DNA from: an uncultured Clostridium sp.
GTDB taxonomy: Bacteria > Bacillota > Clostridia > TANB77 > CAG-508
Length of the DNA: 33,698 bases
Reading direction: 5' to 3'
NCBI GenBank assembly: GCA_958438515.1
Contig: CAUBRZ010000018.1
Coordinates: 1-33,698 of the forward strand
Position numbers and translations under genes: made by a program
Notes under the pieces: model-generated
Seen by the model: only the letters and a program-made list of their open reading frames with translations
Database searches by the model: none
What the model was told of the DNA's origin: nothing
Shown here: piece by piece, positions 7,243 to 13,966 of the stretch
Numbering within the stretch: position 1 is the stretch's first letter
Layout of the letters: each line of letters starts with the position of its first letter

Positions 7243-7425
7243 CTATTTATATAAACTCTCAACTGTTGTATCTAATATTTTTGCTAATTGTAATGCTTGC
7301 TTTACATTTGGTGTCCTTATTTCATTTTCCCATTGAGAAATAGTATTTTGTTTTACTTTAATAGTTTTTGCTATATCATCTTGAGATATTTTTTTCTTTT
7401 TCCTAAATTCTTTAATTCTATTCAT
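7243..7425 (-). CDS. XRE-family helix-turn-helix protein
   Basis: A 60-residue protein that is essentially one lambda-repressor-like domain: R-K-K-K-K-I-S-Q-D-D-I-A-K-T-I-K-V-K-Q-N-T-I-S-Q-W-E-N is split as helix 2, turn and recognition helix (residues about 9-35). It lacks any C-terminal oligomerisation or cleavage domain, like Cro-type or accessory phage regulators. A clean AGGAG site precedes ATG 7425. Its stop codon abuts the noncoding RNA terminator, so the two converge. Target unknown. Confidence 0.85.
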   Translation of the reverse strand: MNRIKEFRKKKKISQDDIAKTIKVKQNTISQWENEIRTPNVKQALQLAKILDTTVESLYK

Positions 7426-7438
7426 TTTGTTTTTTCTC

Positions 7439-7579
7439 CTAATAAGTCATTCCTTGTAAGAACATCCAGTAACAAAATGCTACTCCTGCTAACCACATTG
7501 ATGTGTATGCTACTGCTCGTCCTATTCTCATGTAAACTTTGTTTTTGTCTATTCTGAAATTCTTCCAACTTCTCTTCAT
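7439..7579 (-). CDS. 46-residue single-span membrane protein
   Basis: ATG 7579-7577 to TAG 7441-7439, with a strong AAGGTGG site 7 nt upstream. The N-terminus is basic (M-K-R-S-W-K-N-F-R-I-D-K-N-K) and is followed by a hydrophobic segment with the look of a membrane helix (V-A-Y-T-S-M-W-L-A-G-V-A-F-C-Y-W-M-F-L). A longer open frame over the same bases has a low-complexity Ser/Arg product and no good start, so this frame is preferred. It sits between two regulator genes. Function unknown. Confidence 0.7.
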   Translation of the reverse strand: MKRSWKNFRIDKNKVYMRIGRAVAYTSMWLAGVAFCYWMFLQGMTY

Positions 7580-7597
7580 TTGTTTCCACCTTCTTTC

Positions 7598-7795
7598 TTA
7601 AACAGTTTTTAACCATTTTTCAAATTTACTTTTTATTATTAAGTAATTCCATTGTCCTGTTTTTCCTTGATATGCTATTCCAAACGGAAATTTATCTTGT
7701 CTTAATGCTGCTCTAACTCCTTCAACACCCATTTTTAATTTTGGTGCAATATCGGCAGGAGTTAATCTTTCTACTTCTTCATTTTCTTCTTCCAT
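7598..7795 (-). CDS. Small helix-turn-helix protein, excisionase-like
   Basis: A 65-residue protein with a winged-helix pattern of the excisionase/MerR type: L-T-P-A-D-I-A-P-K-L-K-M-G-V-E-G-V-R-A-A-L-R-Q, then P-F-G-I-A-Y-Q-G and a wing ending in F-E-K-W-L-K. In temperate phages such proteins act as excisionases or as early regulators. An AAGGTGAG site lies 5 nt before ATG 7795. It follows the Cro-like gene in the leftward transcript, so it is predicted to be made when the lytic promoter fires. Excisionase versus regulator cannot be separated here. Confidence 0.7.
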   Translation of the reverse strand: MEEENEEVERLTPADIAPKLKMGVEGVRAALRQDKFPFGIAYQGKTGQWNYLIIKSKFEKWLKTV

Positions 7796-7817
7796 ATTCT
7801 CACCTTCTTTCTTTTTA

Positions 7818-7832
7818 GTATCGGGTTGTGGT
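7818..7832. repeat. 15-bp inverted repeat, left copy
   Basis: The plus-strand sequence GTATCGGGTTGTGGT overlaps the stop region of the Cro-like gene. Its exact reverse complement is at 10263-10277. The two copies bracket the whole switch and lysogeny operon. Confidence 0.85.
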
Positions 7833-8035
7833 TATTTTTGTTCAAATAAGTACTCTATAGTTTTATCTTGAAAATAGTTTTTCTTTAATAAAAACATCTC
7901 TCTTTTATTCCATTCAGTCTTTCCTGAAAATTTATTTCTAAGAGTTTCATAAGATAAATCCAATTCAGCATCTTTAGAAAAATCCATTATCGTTAAACCT
8001 TTTCTTGCCATCTCTGCTTTTAAATTTTCAAACAT
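7832..8035 (-). CDS. Cro-like phage regulator, first gene of the leftward lytic transcript
   Basis: A 67-residue protein with an XRE-type helix-turn-helix: K-A-E-M-A-R-K-G-L-T-I-M-D-F-S-K-D-A ... S-Y-E-T-L-R-N-K-F-S-G-K-T-E-W. It is transcribed divergently from the repressor gene and lies directly behind the operator-covered promoter at 8077-8105. That position and size are those of Cro, which represses the lysogeny promoter. A GGAGGCGATG ribosome site is present. The function is inferred from context and fold. Confidence 0.8.
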   Translation of the reverse strand: MFENLKAEMARKGLTIMDFSKDAELDLSYETLRNKFSGKTEWNKREMFLLKKNYFQDKTIEYLFEQK

Positions 8036-8050
8036 TTCATCGCCTCCTTT

Positions 8051-8128
8051 TACGATATTTCGTAATTTCTGATATAATAATATACGAAGTTTCGTAGATT
8101 GTCAATAGTTTTTTTACATTTTTTCGTA
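8051..8128. promoter_or_regulatory. Three phage operators at exact 32-bp spacing
   Basis: O1 8051-8064 TACGATATTTCGTA and O2 8083-8096 TACGAAGTTTCGTA share the palindromic arms TACGA/TCGTA. O3 8115-8128 TACATTTTTTCGTA keeps one perfect arm and a changed second arm. Starts are 8051, 8083 and 8115, that is 32 bp (about three helical turns) apart. O2 fills the spacer of the leftward promoter; O3 lies just upstream of the rightward promoter. Confidence 0.85.
8077..8105 (-). promoter_or_regulatory. Leftward (lytic) sigma-A promoter
   Basis: On the minus strand TTGACA (8105-8100), a 17-bp spacer and TATTAT (8082-8077). The spacer is almost entirely operator O2, so repressor binding would directly block RNA polymerase. 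It drives the Cro-like gene and those after it. Confidence 0.85.
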
Positions 8129-8136
8129 ATTTTTTA

Positions 8137-8165
8137 TTTACAATGCATAAAAAATTTGTTATAAT
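8137..8165 (+). promoter_or_regulatory. Rightward (lysogeny) sigma-A promoter
   Basis: TTTACA 8137-8142, a 17-bp spacer and a perfect TATAAT 8160-8165, with transcription expected near 8172. Operator O3 ends 8 bp before the -35 element, a position suited to activation or autoregulation by the repressor. Confidence 0.85.
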
Positions 8166-8189
8166 GCTAATTGAAAGGATTTGAAAAAA

Positions 8190-8525
8190 ATGGATTTAAT
8201 AGAAAAATTACAATTTTTAATGAAAAAGAATAATATAAAAAACATTTCTCAATTATCAAGAGAAACTAATATTCCATACACTACATTAAAAAGCATATTT
8301 GATGGAGATGTTAACGATATTAGACTAAGCACTTCAAGAAAATTATCTGACTTCTTTAAAATAACATTAGATGAGTTACTTGATGATGATATCTCTTTAA
8401 ACGAAAACTTTAGATTTGCTTCCTATAATGGAATCAATACAGACGAACTTGATGAAAATGATATAGAAGAAATAAATAGATTTGTCGAATTTATAAAAAA
8501 TAAAAAGAAAAATGAAAAGAAATAA
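8190..8525 (+). CDS. Phage repressor (CI-like), XRE family
   Basis: A protein of 111 residues from ATG 8190; an in-frame TTG at 8181 is too close to the AAAGGA site (8174-8179). The N-terminal XRE domain (I-S-Q-L-S-R-E-T-N-I-P-Y-T-T-L-K-S-I-F-D-G, residues about 16-36) is followed by an acidic linker and a short helix (I-E-E-I-N-R-F-V-E-F-I-K-N-K). It lacks the self-cleaving peptidase domain of lambda CI. Induction would then fit cleavage or removal by the ImmA-like protein of the same operon, as known for ICEBs1. It most likely binds the TACGA-N4-TCGTA operators. Confidence 0.85.
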   Translation: MDLIEKLQFLMKKNNIKNISQLSRETNIPYTTLKSIFDGDVNDIRLSTSRKLSDFFKITLDELLDDDISLNENFRFASYNGINTDELDENDIEEINRFVEFIKNKKKNEKK

Positions 8526-8536
8526 TGGAGGCTACT

Positions 8537-9259
8537 ATGAGTAAAAATAATAAAATAAAAGAAAAGAAAATTATTATTATATTATCAATTTTGACTACAT
8601 TATTATTTATGTTTGGAATTGTTCTTTTGATAAATATAAATAAAAATCAATCACAAATTCGTGAATTACAATCTCAAACTACTGATTTGAGTTCTATTAT
8701 TTCATCTTTAAATAATTCAAATAATGATTTATCTTCTAAAATTGAAAACAATAAATCAAAAATTGATGAATTAGAAAATAACAATAATCAGTTACAGATT
8801 ACTAAAGAAGAAATAGAAAAAGAAAAAGATGCATTAAAAAATAAAAATGCCAATCTTGAAACAGATATTAAACAATTAAAAAGAAATTATTCTTCTTTAA
8901 ATTCAAAAATATCTTCTACACAAAATGCAGTATCAGACAATAAATCAGTCGAACAAGCTTACGAAGTTGGCCCATGGAGTAGTACAGTAACATATCCTGA
9001 ATATTCACAAACTACTAATAAACGAGAAGAAGTTACTACTATAACAGAATATAGCTTCAAAGATAATGGTGATTTTTATATTAATGGAGAAAAAGTCGGA
9101 ACTTATAAAAATGGTTCAATCTTTTTTAAGGACCCAAATGATTCAAATTATAGAACTGCATCGTACAAAATATATAATAATACCTTGTATGTTAATCTGT
9201 ATAAAACTAGTAGAAGCATTTGTGTAAGTACATCTTTTTATGAATGTACAAAAAAATAA
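8537..9259 (+). CDS. Membrane-anchored coiled-coil protein in the lysogeny operon
   Basis: A protein of 240 residues from ATG 8537, chosen because the GGAGG at 8527-8531 lies upstream of it. A basic N-terminus is followed by one membrane segment (I-I-I-I-L-S-I-L-T-T-L-L-F-M-F-G-I-V-L-L-I). Residues about 35-125 are a long coiled coil rich in Asn, Ser, Leu and Lys. The last 100 residues look beta-rich and extracytoplasmic (Y-S-F-K-D-N-G-D-F-Y-I-N-G-E-K-V-G-T-Y-K-N-G-S). Expressed with the repressor, so probably active in the lysogen; superinfection exclusion or a host-surface change is a reasonable inference, not shown. Confidence 0.75.
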   Translation: MSKNNKIKEKKIIIILSILTTLLFMFGIVLLININKNQSQIRELQSQTTDLSSIISSLNNSNNDLSSKIENNKSKIDELENNNNQLQITKEEIEKEKDALKNKNANLETDIKQLKRNYSSLNSKISSTQNAVSDNKSVEQAYEVGPWSSTVTYPEYSQTTNKREEVTTITEYSFKDNGDFYINGEKVGTYKNGSIFFKDPNDSNYRTASYKIYNNTLYVNLYKTSRSICVSTSFYECTKK

Positions 9260-9280
9260 AATTTGAAAAAGAGGATTTAG

Positions 9281-9694
9281 ATGAACACTTTAGATATGTA
9301 TAAAATTGCCGAGAATGAAAAAATAGACATTTTTGATTACAAGTGGACAAATACCAAAGCCAGAATATTTGAAATCGATAATAACTATTATATCGCTTTA
9401 AATAATAAACAAATAAATAATAGTATTGAAGAAAAAGAAATTTTAGCTGAAGAACTTGGACATTACTATACAAACGCTTTATATTATCTTAATTCTGACA
9501 ATATACAAAAGAAAAAATGCGAATATAGAGCAATGAAATGGGCTTACTCTGTTTTAGTTCCTTTTCAAAAATTAAAAGAAAAACTCATACAAGGTTTTAA
9601 CTTATATGAGTTAGCAGACTACTTTAATGTAGACTGTAAATATATGATTGAATGTATTAACTTTTATGTTGAAAAATACGGTATATTAGTTTAA
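9281..9694 (+). CDS. ImmA/IrrE-like metallopeptidase
   Basis: A 137-residue protein with the ImmA/IrrE pattern: I-L-A-E-E-L-G-H-Y-Y-T-N at residues 54-65, then a downstream E-Y-R-A-M-K-W-A-Y that supplies the third metal ligand in the family, and V-L-V-P-F. The usual H-E-x-x-H is E-E-L-G-H here, a variant I associate with many phage copies; activity is likely but not certain. In ICEBs1 and related phages ImmA cleaves the repressor after DNA damage. Its place two genes after the repressor fits this. AGAGGA lies 7 nt upstream of the ATG. Confidence 0.8.
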   Translation: MNTLDMYKIAENEKIDIFDYKWTNTKARIFEIDNNYYIALNNKQINNSIEEKEILAEELGHYYTNALYYLNSDNIQKKKCEYRAMKWAYSVLVPFQKLKEKLIQGFNLYELADYFNVDCKYMIECINFYVEKYGILV

Positions 9695-9711
9695 AATGGG
9701 AGAATTTAGAA

Positions 9712-10215
9712 ATGAATAATAAGAAAATAAACAAAATAGAACCAACTTCTAGTAAAGTTATAACAAATAATATGATTAAAATTTTTATATTAATACTTAT
9801 CTTTTTTGTTATTTGCTGTATTCTTATTGTAATTAATAACACTAATAAAAAAAATATATTAAGCCAACAAGAGTCGTCTTCCACTTACTTAGATACAAAA
9901 CAACTGTTAGAAGAAAAAGGCTTTGTATTTGAAAGCCAAACTATTGACAACAACAATTTTACATATTTTTCTAACAATATTATTACTATATCTGCATTTA
10001 TTGAAACCGATACTTATAAATTTCTTTTGGAATATTTAGACAAAAATGTTGGAAACAAAACATGTGGAATAACCGATACTTCTATAAATACTACTGAAGA
10101 ACGAAAAGAGCAATTCAATTCATATATTAATTGGAAAAAAGAAGTTGGATTAAATGATGAACAAATAAAAGAAGTATTACTGGAATATTATCTAGAAAAT
10201 AATAATAAACAGTAA
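9712..10215 (+). CDS. Single-span membrane protein of the lysogeny operon
   Basis: A 167-residue protein. A cytoplasmic basic start (residues 1-20) is followed by a very hydrophobic membrane helix (I-F-I-L-I-L-I-F-F-V-I-C-C-I-L-I-V-I) and an extracytoplasmic domain of about 120 residues rich in Asn, Thr and Glu. A GGGAG site precedes the ATG. Together with the protein at 8537 it makes two membrane-anchored outward-facing products co-transcribed with the repressor. I do not recognise the external domain. Confidence 0.7.
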   Translation: MNNKKINKIEPTSSKVITNNMIKIFILILIFFVICCILIVINNTNKKNILSQQESSSTYLDTKQLLEEKGFVFESQTIDNNNFTYFSNNIITISAFIETDTYKFLLEYLDKNVGNKTCGITDTSINTTEERKEQFNSYINWKKEVGLNDEQIKEVLLEYYLENNNKQ

Positions 10216-10242
10216 TAAAGTTTAATTGTTTAATATAAAAAA

Positions 10243-10309
10243 GGAATAGATGTAATCAAATCACCACAACCCGATACATTTATTCCCTACAAGTCACTAT
10301 GAAAAGTGA
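10243..10309 (+). promoter_or_regulatory. Hairpins in the leader between the lysogeny operon and int
   Basis: A 12-bp stem with one G-U pair (10243-10254 with 10275-10286) presents in its 20-nt loop most of the ACCACAACCCGATAC repeat (10263-10277). A second stem TCACT/AGTGA follows at 10294-10309. No U-tract follows either, so they are not ordinary terminators. They could be an RNA control element or protein-binding DNA near int. Confidence 0.5.
10263..10277. repeat. 15-bp inverted repeat, right copy
   Basis: ACCACAACCCGATAC is the exact reverse complement of 7818-7832. Because the flanking genes diverge, both transcripts carry this sequence in the same sense, just downstream of a stop codon. 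Confidence 0.85.
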
Positions 10310-10391
10310 ATGTATTAATATTATATAAAAAATACCTTCTCTTTTCAATAGTTTATTAAAAATAAATTAAAGAATTTGGAGGTATTTTATT

Positions 10392-11702
10392 ATGAAAATT
10401 ATGAAAAAAAGAGCAAATGGCAAAGGCTCTGCTATTTACTTAGGAAAAAATAGGAATAAACCTTGGGGTGCAAGAATTACTATCGGAAAAGATATAAATG
10501 GAAATGCAATAAGATTTTTTATAGATTCTTTTGAAACAGAATTAGATGCTTTAGTTTGTCTTGAAAACTATCATAGAAATCCTGTTCCACTATATATTAA
10601 GCAAAAAATATATGATAAAATTGTTACTTTTCCAAAAAATCCATATCCTCTAGTACCAGTTTTAGATCCTAAAAAATCAACAATAGAAAAAGTTAAAAAA
10701 GAAAATTATACATTTAAACAATTATTTGAAAAATTTAAGGAAACTAAAATGCTTACAAAAGAAGAGGAAAAATTAGAAAAAAAACATCATATTAGACCTA
10801 AAAATAAACCTTTTAGTCGCAATTATTGTAGAGGAATGACTACTGCTTTTCATAATTCAAAAGGGCTATATGATAAAGTTTATAAAGAATTGAGAGCATC
10901 TGATTTTAATAAATTCTTGAAAGAAAGTAAAAAAGGTGCTTCTGCACAAAAGCAAATGGTTAATTTATATCTAAATCTTGATAAATTTGCTCTTGAAGAG
11001 GATTTTATTGAAAAAGGCTACGCAAAATTTATTACTGCTACTACAAATGATAGAAAAGAAATTAAAAAGGCTCAAAATAAAGTTACAGAAAAAGAAAAAG
11101 TATTTACCTATGAACAAATTGCTTATTTGTGGAATTTTGTTCCCAAAAGTGATGGCTTACAAAAAGAAAGAAAACAAAACAGAGAACTCTTTATTAGAGA
11201 CTTTTGGCTGATGTTATTATATTGTGGTTGTAGAGCTGATGAATTGCTTTCAGTTTATAGTGCAAATGTATTTTTAGATGAAAATTATTTTATAGGTGGA
11301 CTAAAAACAGAGGCTGGAATAAATAGAACAATACCAATTCATCCTGCAATAAAGCCATTATTTGAAAAATACTATAATCCTGACAATGAATTTTTATTTA
11401 TGCAACCAAATGGAAATAAAATTGACTATGATTATTATCTATACCATTACAAATATAATTTTAAAGATTTACATACTTTTGTTTCTGAACATACTGCTCA
11501 CGATTGTAGACATACTCTAAGAACTGAATTAGAAAAATTAAATATAAAACAGGTAATCATAAATTCCATTATCGGACATAGTAATGAAAATGTTGGCCAA
11601 GATGTTTATACTCATATTCCTCTCGAAGAAAAACAAGCAGCAATAAATATGATTGAATATAAAAAGCAAAAAAAGTTATATATTTTAGCTTCAAATCAAT
11701 AA
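10392..11702 (+). CDS. int: Tyrosine recombinase, phage integrase
   Basis: A 436-residue site-specific recombinase that inserts and excises the element. The N-terminal part (residues 1-60) resembles the arm-binding AP2-like domain, followed by a core-binding region. The catalytic set is complete: R281 (C-R-A-D-E-L), K305 (K-T-E-A-G), H370 and R373 (H-D-C-R-H-T), H396 (I-I-G-H-S) and nucleophile Y407 (D-V-Y-T-H-I-P). GGAGG lies 9 nt before ATG 10392. It is the last element gene, facing the chromosome, so the attachment site is expected just after it. Length is slightly above the usual 370-400 because of an insert around residues 85-140. Confidence 0.95.
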   Translation: MKIMKKRANGKGSAIYLGKNRNKPWGARITIGKDINGNAIRFFIDSFETELDALVCLENYHRNPVPLYIKQKIYDKIVTFPKNPYPLVPVLDPKKSTIEKVKKENYTFKQLFEKFKETKMLTKEEEKLEKKHHIRPKNKPFSRNYCRGMTTAFHNSKGLYDKVYKELRASDFNKFLKESKKGASAQKQMVNLYLNLDKFALEEDFIEKGYAKFITATTNDRKEIKKAQNKVTEKEKVFTYEQIAYLWNFVPKSDGLQKERKQNRELFIRDFWLMLLYCGCRADELLSVYSANVFLDENYFIGGLKTEAGINRTIPIHPAIKPLFEKYYNPDNEFLFMQPNGNKIDYDYYLYHYKYNFKDLHTFVSEHTAHDCRHTLRTELEKLNIKQVIINSIIGHSNENVGQDVYTHIPLEEKQAAINMIEYKKQKKLYILASNQ

Positions 11703-11727
11703 AAAACCTATTGCAACTTATTAAGTG

Positions 11728-11749
11728 GGCAACAAAAAGGTAACAAAAA
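11728..11749. repeat. Tandem 11-bp repeat by the integrase end; candidate arm or att region
   Basis: GGCAACAAAAA (11728-11738) is directly followed by GGTAACAAAAA (11739-11749). Short tandem sites next to int are typical of integrase arm-binding sites. The second copy runs into the U-tract of the rnj terminator, so the recombination site is probably within or just beside this repeat. The opposite att site is outside the window. Confidence 0.5.
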
Positions 11750-11782
11750 AGTAATACCAAGTTTTAAATAGCTTGGTATTAC
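11745..11782 (-). terminator. Terminator of rnj at the element boundary
   Basis: A perfect 11-bp stem, GTAATACCAAG 11751-11761 with CTTGGTATTAC 11772-11782. On the minus strand it is followed by TTTTTTGTTACC, which fits termination of rnj. On the plus strand no U-tract follows, so int is not efficiently stopped here. Confidence 0.8.
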
Positions 11783-11791
11783 TGCATTACA

Positions 11792-13738
11792 TTATACTTC
11801 CATAATAATTGGTATGATCATTGGGTTTCTCTTTGTTTTTGTAAAAATATAATCTCTTAAATTTTCTCTTGTTGTAGATTTAATTGTCGCCCAATCTTTA
11901 ATTCCTCTTTCTTCACATTTCTTTATTTCATGTCTTACAACTGATTTTACATCATCCATTAAATTTTCTGACTCTCTTACATAAACAAATCCTCTTGAAA
12001 TTATATCAGGCCCTGCTACAACTTCTCCTGTTTGTGAATTCATTGTTAATACTATTACAATTAATCCATCTTGTGATAAATGTTGCCTATCTCTTAATAC
12101 TATATTTCCAACATCACCAACACCAAGTCCGTCTACTAAAACTCTTCCACTTGTAACTGTTGATGTGAATTCTGCTCCATCTTCATTTATTTCTAGAACT
12201 CTTCCATTTGTTAACATTAATATATTATCTTTATCTATTCCCATACTTTGAGCAGTTTCACTATGAGCTATTAATTGTCTATATTCACCATGTACTGGTA
12301 TAAAATATTGTGGTTTTGCTAAAGCTAAAATTAATTTTTGTTCTTCTTGACAAGCATGTCCTGAAACATGTATGTCATATAATGAACTATATACAACCTC
12401 TGCACCAATTTGCATTAAATCATCAATTACTTTTGAAACAAACTTTTCATTTCCTGGTATTGGTGTTGCAGAAATTATAACTAAATCATTTGGTGTTATT
12501 TTAACTTTTCTATGTTCTCCTGCTGCCATTCTTGTTAATGCAGACATTGGTTCTCCTTGACTTCCTGTTGTTATTATAACTAATTGTTCATCTGTATATT
12601 GGTTTATCATATCTATATCAATAAATAAATTTTCTGGACATTCAATATAACCTAATTCTCTTGCAGTTTCTATCATATTTATCATACTTCTACCACATAC
12701 AGCAATTTTCCTGTTATATTTTACTGCTGAATTTACAATCTGTTGTACTCTATGAACATTTGAAGCAAAAGTTGCTACAACTATTCTTTTAGTACAATGT
12801 AAGAATAACTTATCAAAAACTTCTCCAACTGAACTTTCTGACATTGTAAATCCTTTTCTTTCACTATTTGTGCTATCTGACATCAATGCCAATATTCCTT
12901 TATTACCTAATTCAGCAATTCTTCCGAAATCCATCAATTTTCCATCTATTGGTGTATAATCAACTTTAAAATCTCCTGTGTGTAATATTGTTCCTGCTGG
13001 TGTAGTAATTGCAAGCATTACTGAATCTGGTATACTGTGTGAACTTCTAATAAATTCTACCTTAAAATTTTTTCCTAATTTAATAGTTTGACCTTGCATT
13101 ACTTCTATTAATTTTGTACTTCTTAATAATTTATGTTCTTCTAATTTATTTCTAATTAATCCTGCAGCTAATCTTGGAGCATAAATCGGTATATTTATTT
13201 TCTTTAATAAATATGGAACTGCGCCAATGTGATCCTCATGACCATGAGTAATTAATAATCCTTTTATTTTATCTACATTTTTCTCTAAATATGTTATATC
13301 AGGTATTACTAAATCAATTCCTAACATATCATCTTCTGGGAAAGATAACCCACAGTCTACTACTATTATTTCATTTTCATATTCAAAAACTGTTATATTT
13401 TTTCCTATTTCATGTAATCCACCTAATGGAATTATTTTTAGCTTAGATTTTTTAAATACATTATTTTGTCTTGTTGTTTTTGCTTCTTCTTGTTTTTTTG
13501 TTGTTCTTCTTTTGTATGGTCTTTTTTCTGTTTTTTCTTCTTTAATATTATCTATATCTTTTTTATTTTGATTGTTTGCCCTTTTAGAAGCAACCTTTGT
13601 ATTTTTTCTTATATCTTTTTGTGGTTTTTTATCTGATTTTCCTTTTAAACTTTCTTTTAGATTTTCCTTTTCATTTATATTAGAAACTCCTTTTTCTCTT
13701 CCTCTACCTTTCTTATTTTTATTATTTTCTTCTGTCAT
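11792..13738 (-). CDS. rnj: Ribonuclease J with long basic N-terminal extension
   Basis: A 648-residue metallo-beta-lactamase/beta-CASP ribonuclease with 5' exonuclease and endonuclease activity in mRNA decay and rRNA maturation. The zinc motif H-G-H-E-D-H is at residues 165-170; other family blocks are I-P-L-G-G-L-H-E-I-G, H-T-G-D-F-K, S-D-S-T-N, H-V-S-G-H-A and P-V-H-G-E-Y. Usual length is about 555; the excess is an N-terminal tail of about 97 residues rich in Lys, Arg, Asn and Glu, probably disordered and RNA-binding. Own promoter at 13887-13915; terminator shared with the element boundary. Confidence 0.95.
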   Translation of the reverse strand: MTEENNKNKKGRGREKGVSNINEKENLKESLKGKSDKKPQKDIRKNTKVASKRANNQNKKDIDNIKEEKTEKRPYKRRTTKKQEEAKTTRQNNVFKKSKLKIIPLGGLHEIGKNITVFEYENEIIVVDCGLSFPEDDMLGIDLVIPDITYLEKNVDKIKGLLITHGHEDHIGAVPYLLKKINIPIYAPRLAAGLIRNKLEEHKLLRSTKLIEVMQGQTIKLGKNFKVEFIRSSHSIPDSVMLAITTPAGTILHTGDFKVDYTPIDGKLMDFGRIAELGNKGILALMSDSTNSERKGFTMSESSVGEVFDKLFLHCTKRIVVATFASNVHRVQQIVNSAVKYNRKIAVCGRSMINMIETARELGYIECPENLFIDIDMINQYTDEQLVIITTGSQGEPMSALTRMAAGEHRKVKITPNDLVIISATPIPGNEKFVSKVIDDLMQIGAEVVYSSLYDIHVSGHACQEEQKLILALAKPQYFIPVHGEYRQLIAHSETAQSMGIDKDNILMLTNGRVLEINEDGAEFTSTVTSGRVLVDGLGVGDVGNIVLRDRQHLSQDGLIVIVLTMNSQTGEVVAGPDIISRGFVYVRESENLMDDVKSVVRHEIKKCEERGIKDWATIKSTTRENLRDYIFTKTKRNPMIIPIIMEV

Positions 13739-13886
13739 ATTTTCTCCCTTCTTTTTATTTTTAAATTCATATGTACAAAATTAATAGAGTTTATCATATG
13801 TGGCTTTTTATAATCTCTTAACCTACATATTACGCTCTATTGATATCTTAATAAATTCCGATCAATTTTATTCACACTTAAATTGT

Positions 13887-13915
13887 ATTATACTATATTT
13901 TTCCTTTAAAGTCAA
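13887..13915 (-). promoter_or_regulatory. Sigma-A promoter of rnj
   Basis: Minus strand TTGACT (13915-13910), a 17-bp spacer and a perfect TATAAT (13892-13887). This implies a leader of about 140 nt. The leader contains no riboswitch I recognise. Confidence 0.8.
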
Positions 13916-13917
13916 AT

Positions 13918-13962
13918 AAAAAAGAAGTCCTAAGCTTATAAATTAAGCCCAAAGACTCCTCT
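13918..13962 (-). terminator. Terminator after the 13967 gene
   Basis: A long imperfect hairpin (GAGGAGTC with GACTTCTTT, inner GCTTA with TAAGC) is followed on the minus strand by TTTTTTATTT. It separates the unknown gene from rnj. Confidence 0.7.
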
Positions 13963-13966
13963 TTCA

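Larger units (their letters stand above)
1..11750. mobile_element. Right part of an integrated prophage or phage-like element
   Basis: The block joins a leftward early/replication operon (methyltransferase, DnaB helicase, DnaD-like organiser, HNH protein), a divergent repressor/Cro-type switch with operators, an ImmA-like peptidase and a tyrosine integrase. This is the standard order of a temperate Bacillota phage early region ending in int. No capsid, tail, terminase or conjugation genes are visible, so the left end lies outside the window and an integrative conjugative element is not excluded. The right end is placed near 11728-11750, between int and the rnj terminator; this is inferred from gene content and not from a matched att pair. 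Confidence 0.8.

Noticed and set aside
7422..7616. 64-codon minus-strand frame between two regulators
   Set aside because: The overlapping 46-codon frame at 7439-7579 has a proper ribosome site, a membrane helix and a natural composition, so this frame is treated as its shadow.
10243..10309. Ordinary terminator of the lysogeny operon
   Set aside because: Neither hairpin is followed by a U-tract on the plus strand.
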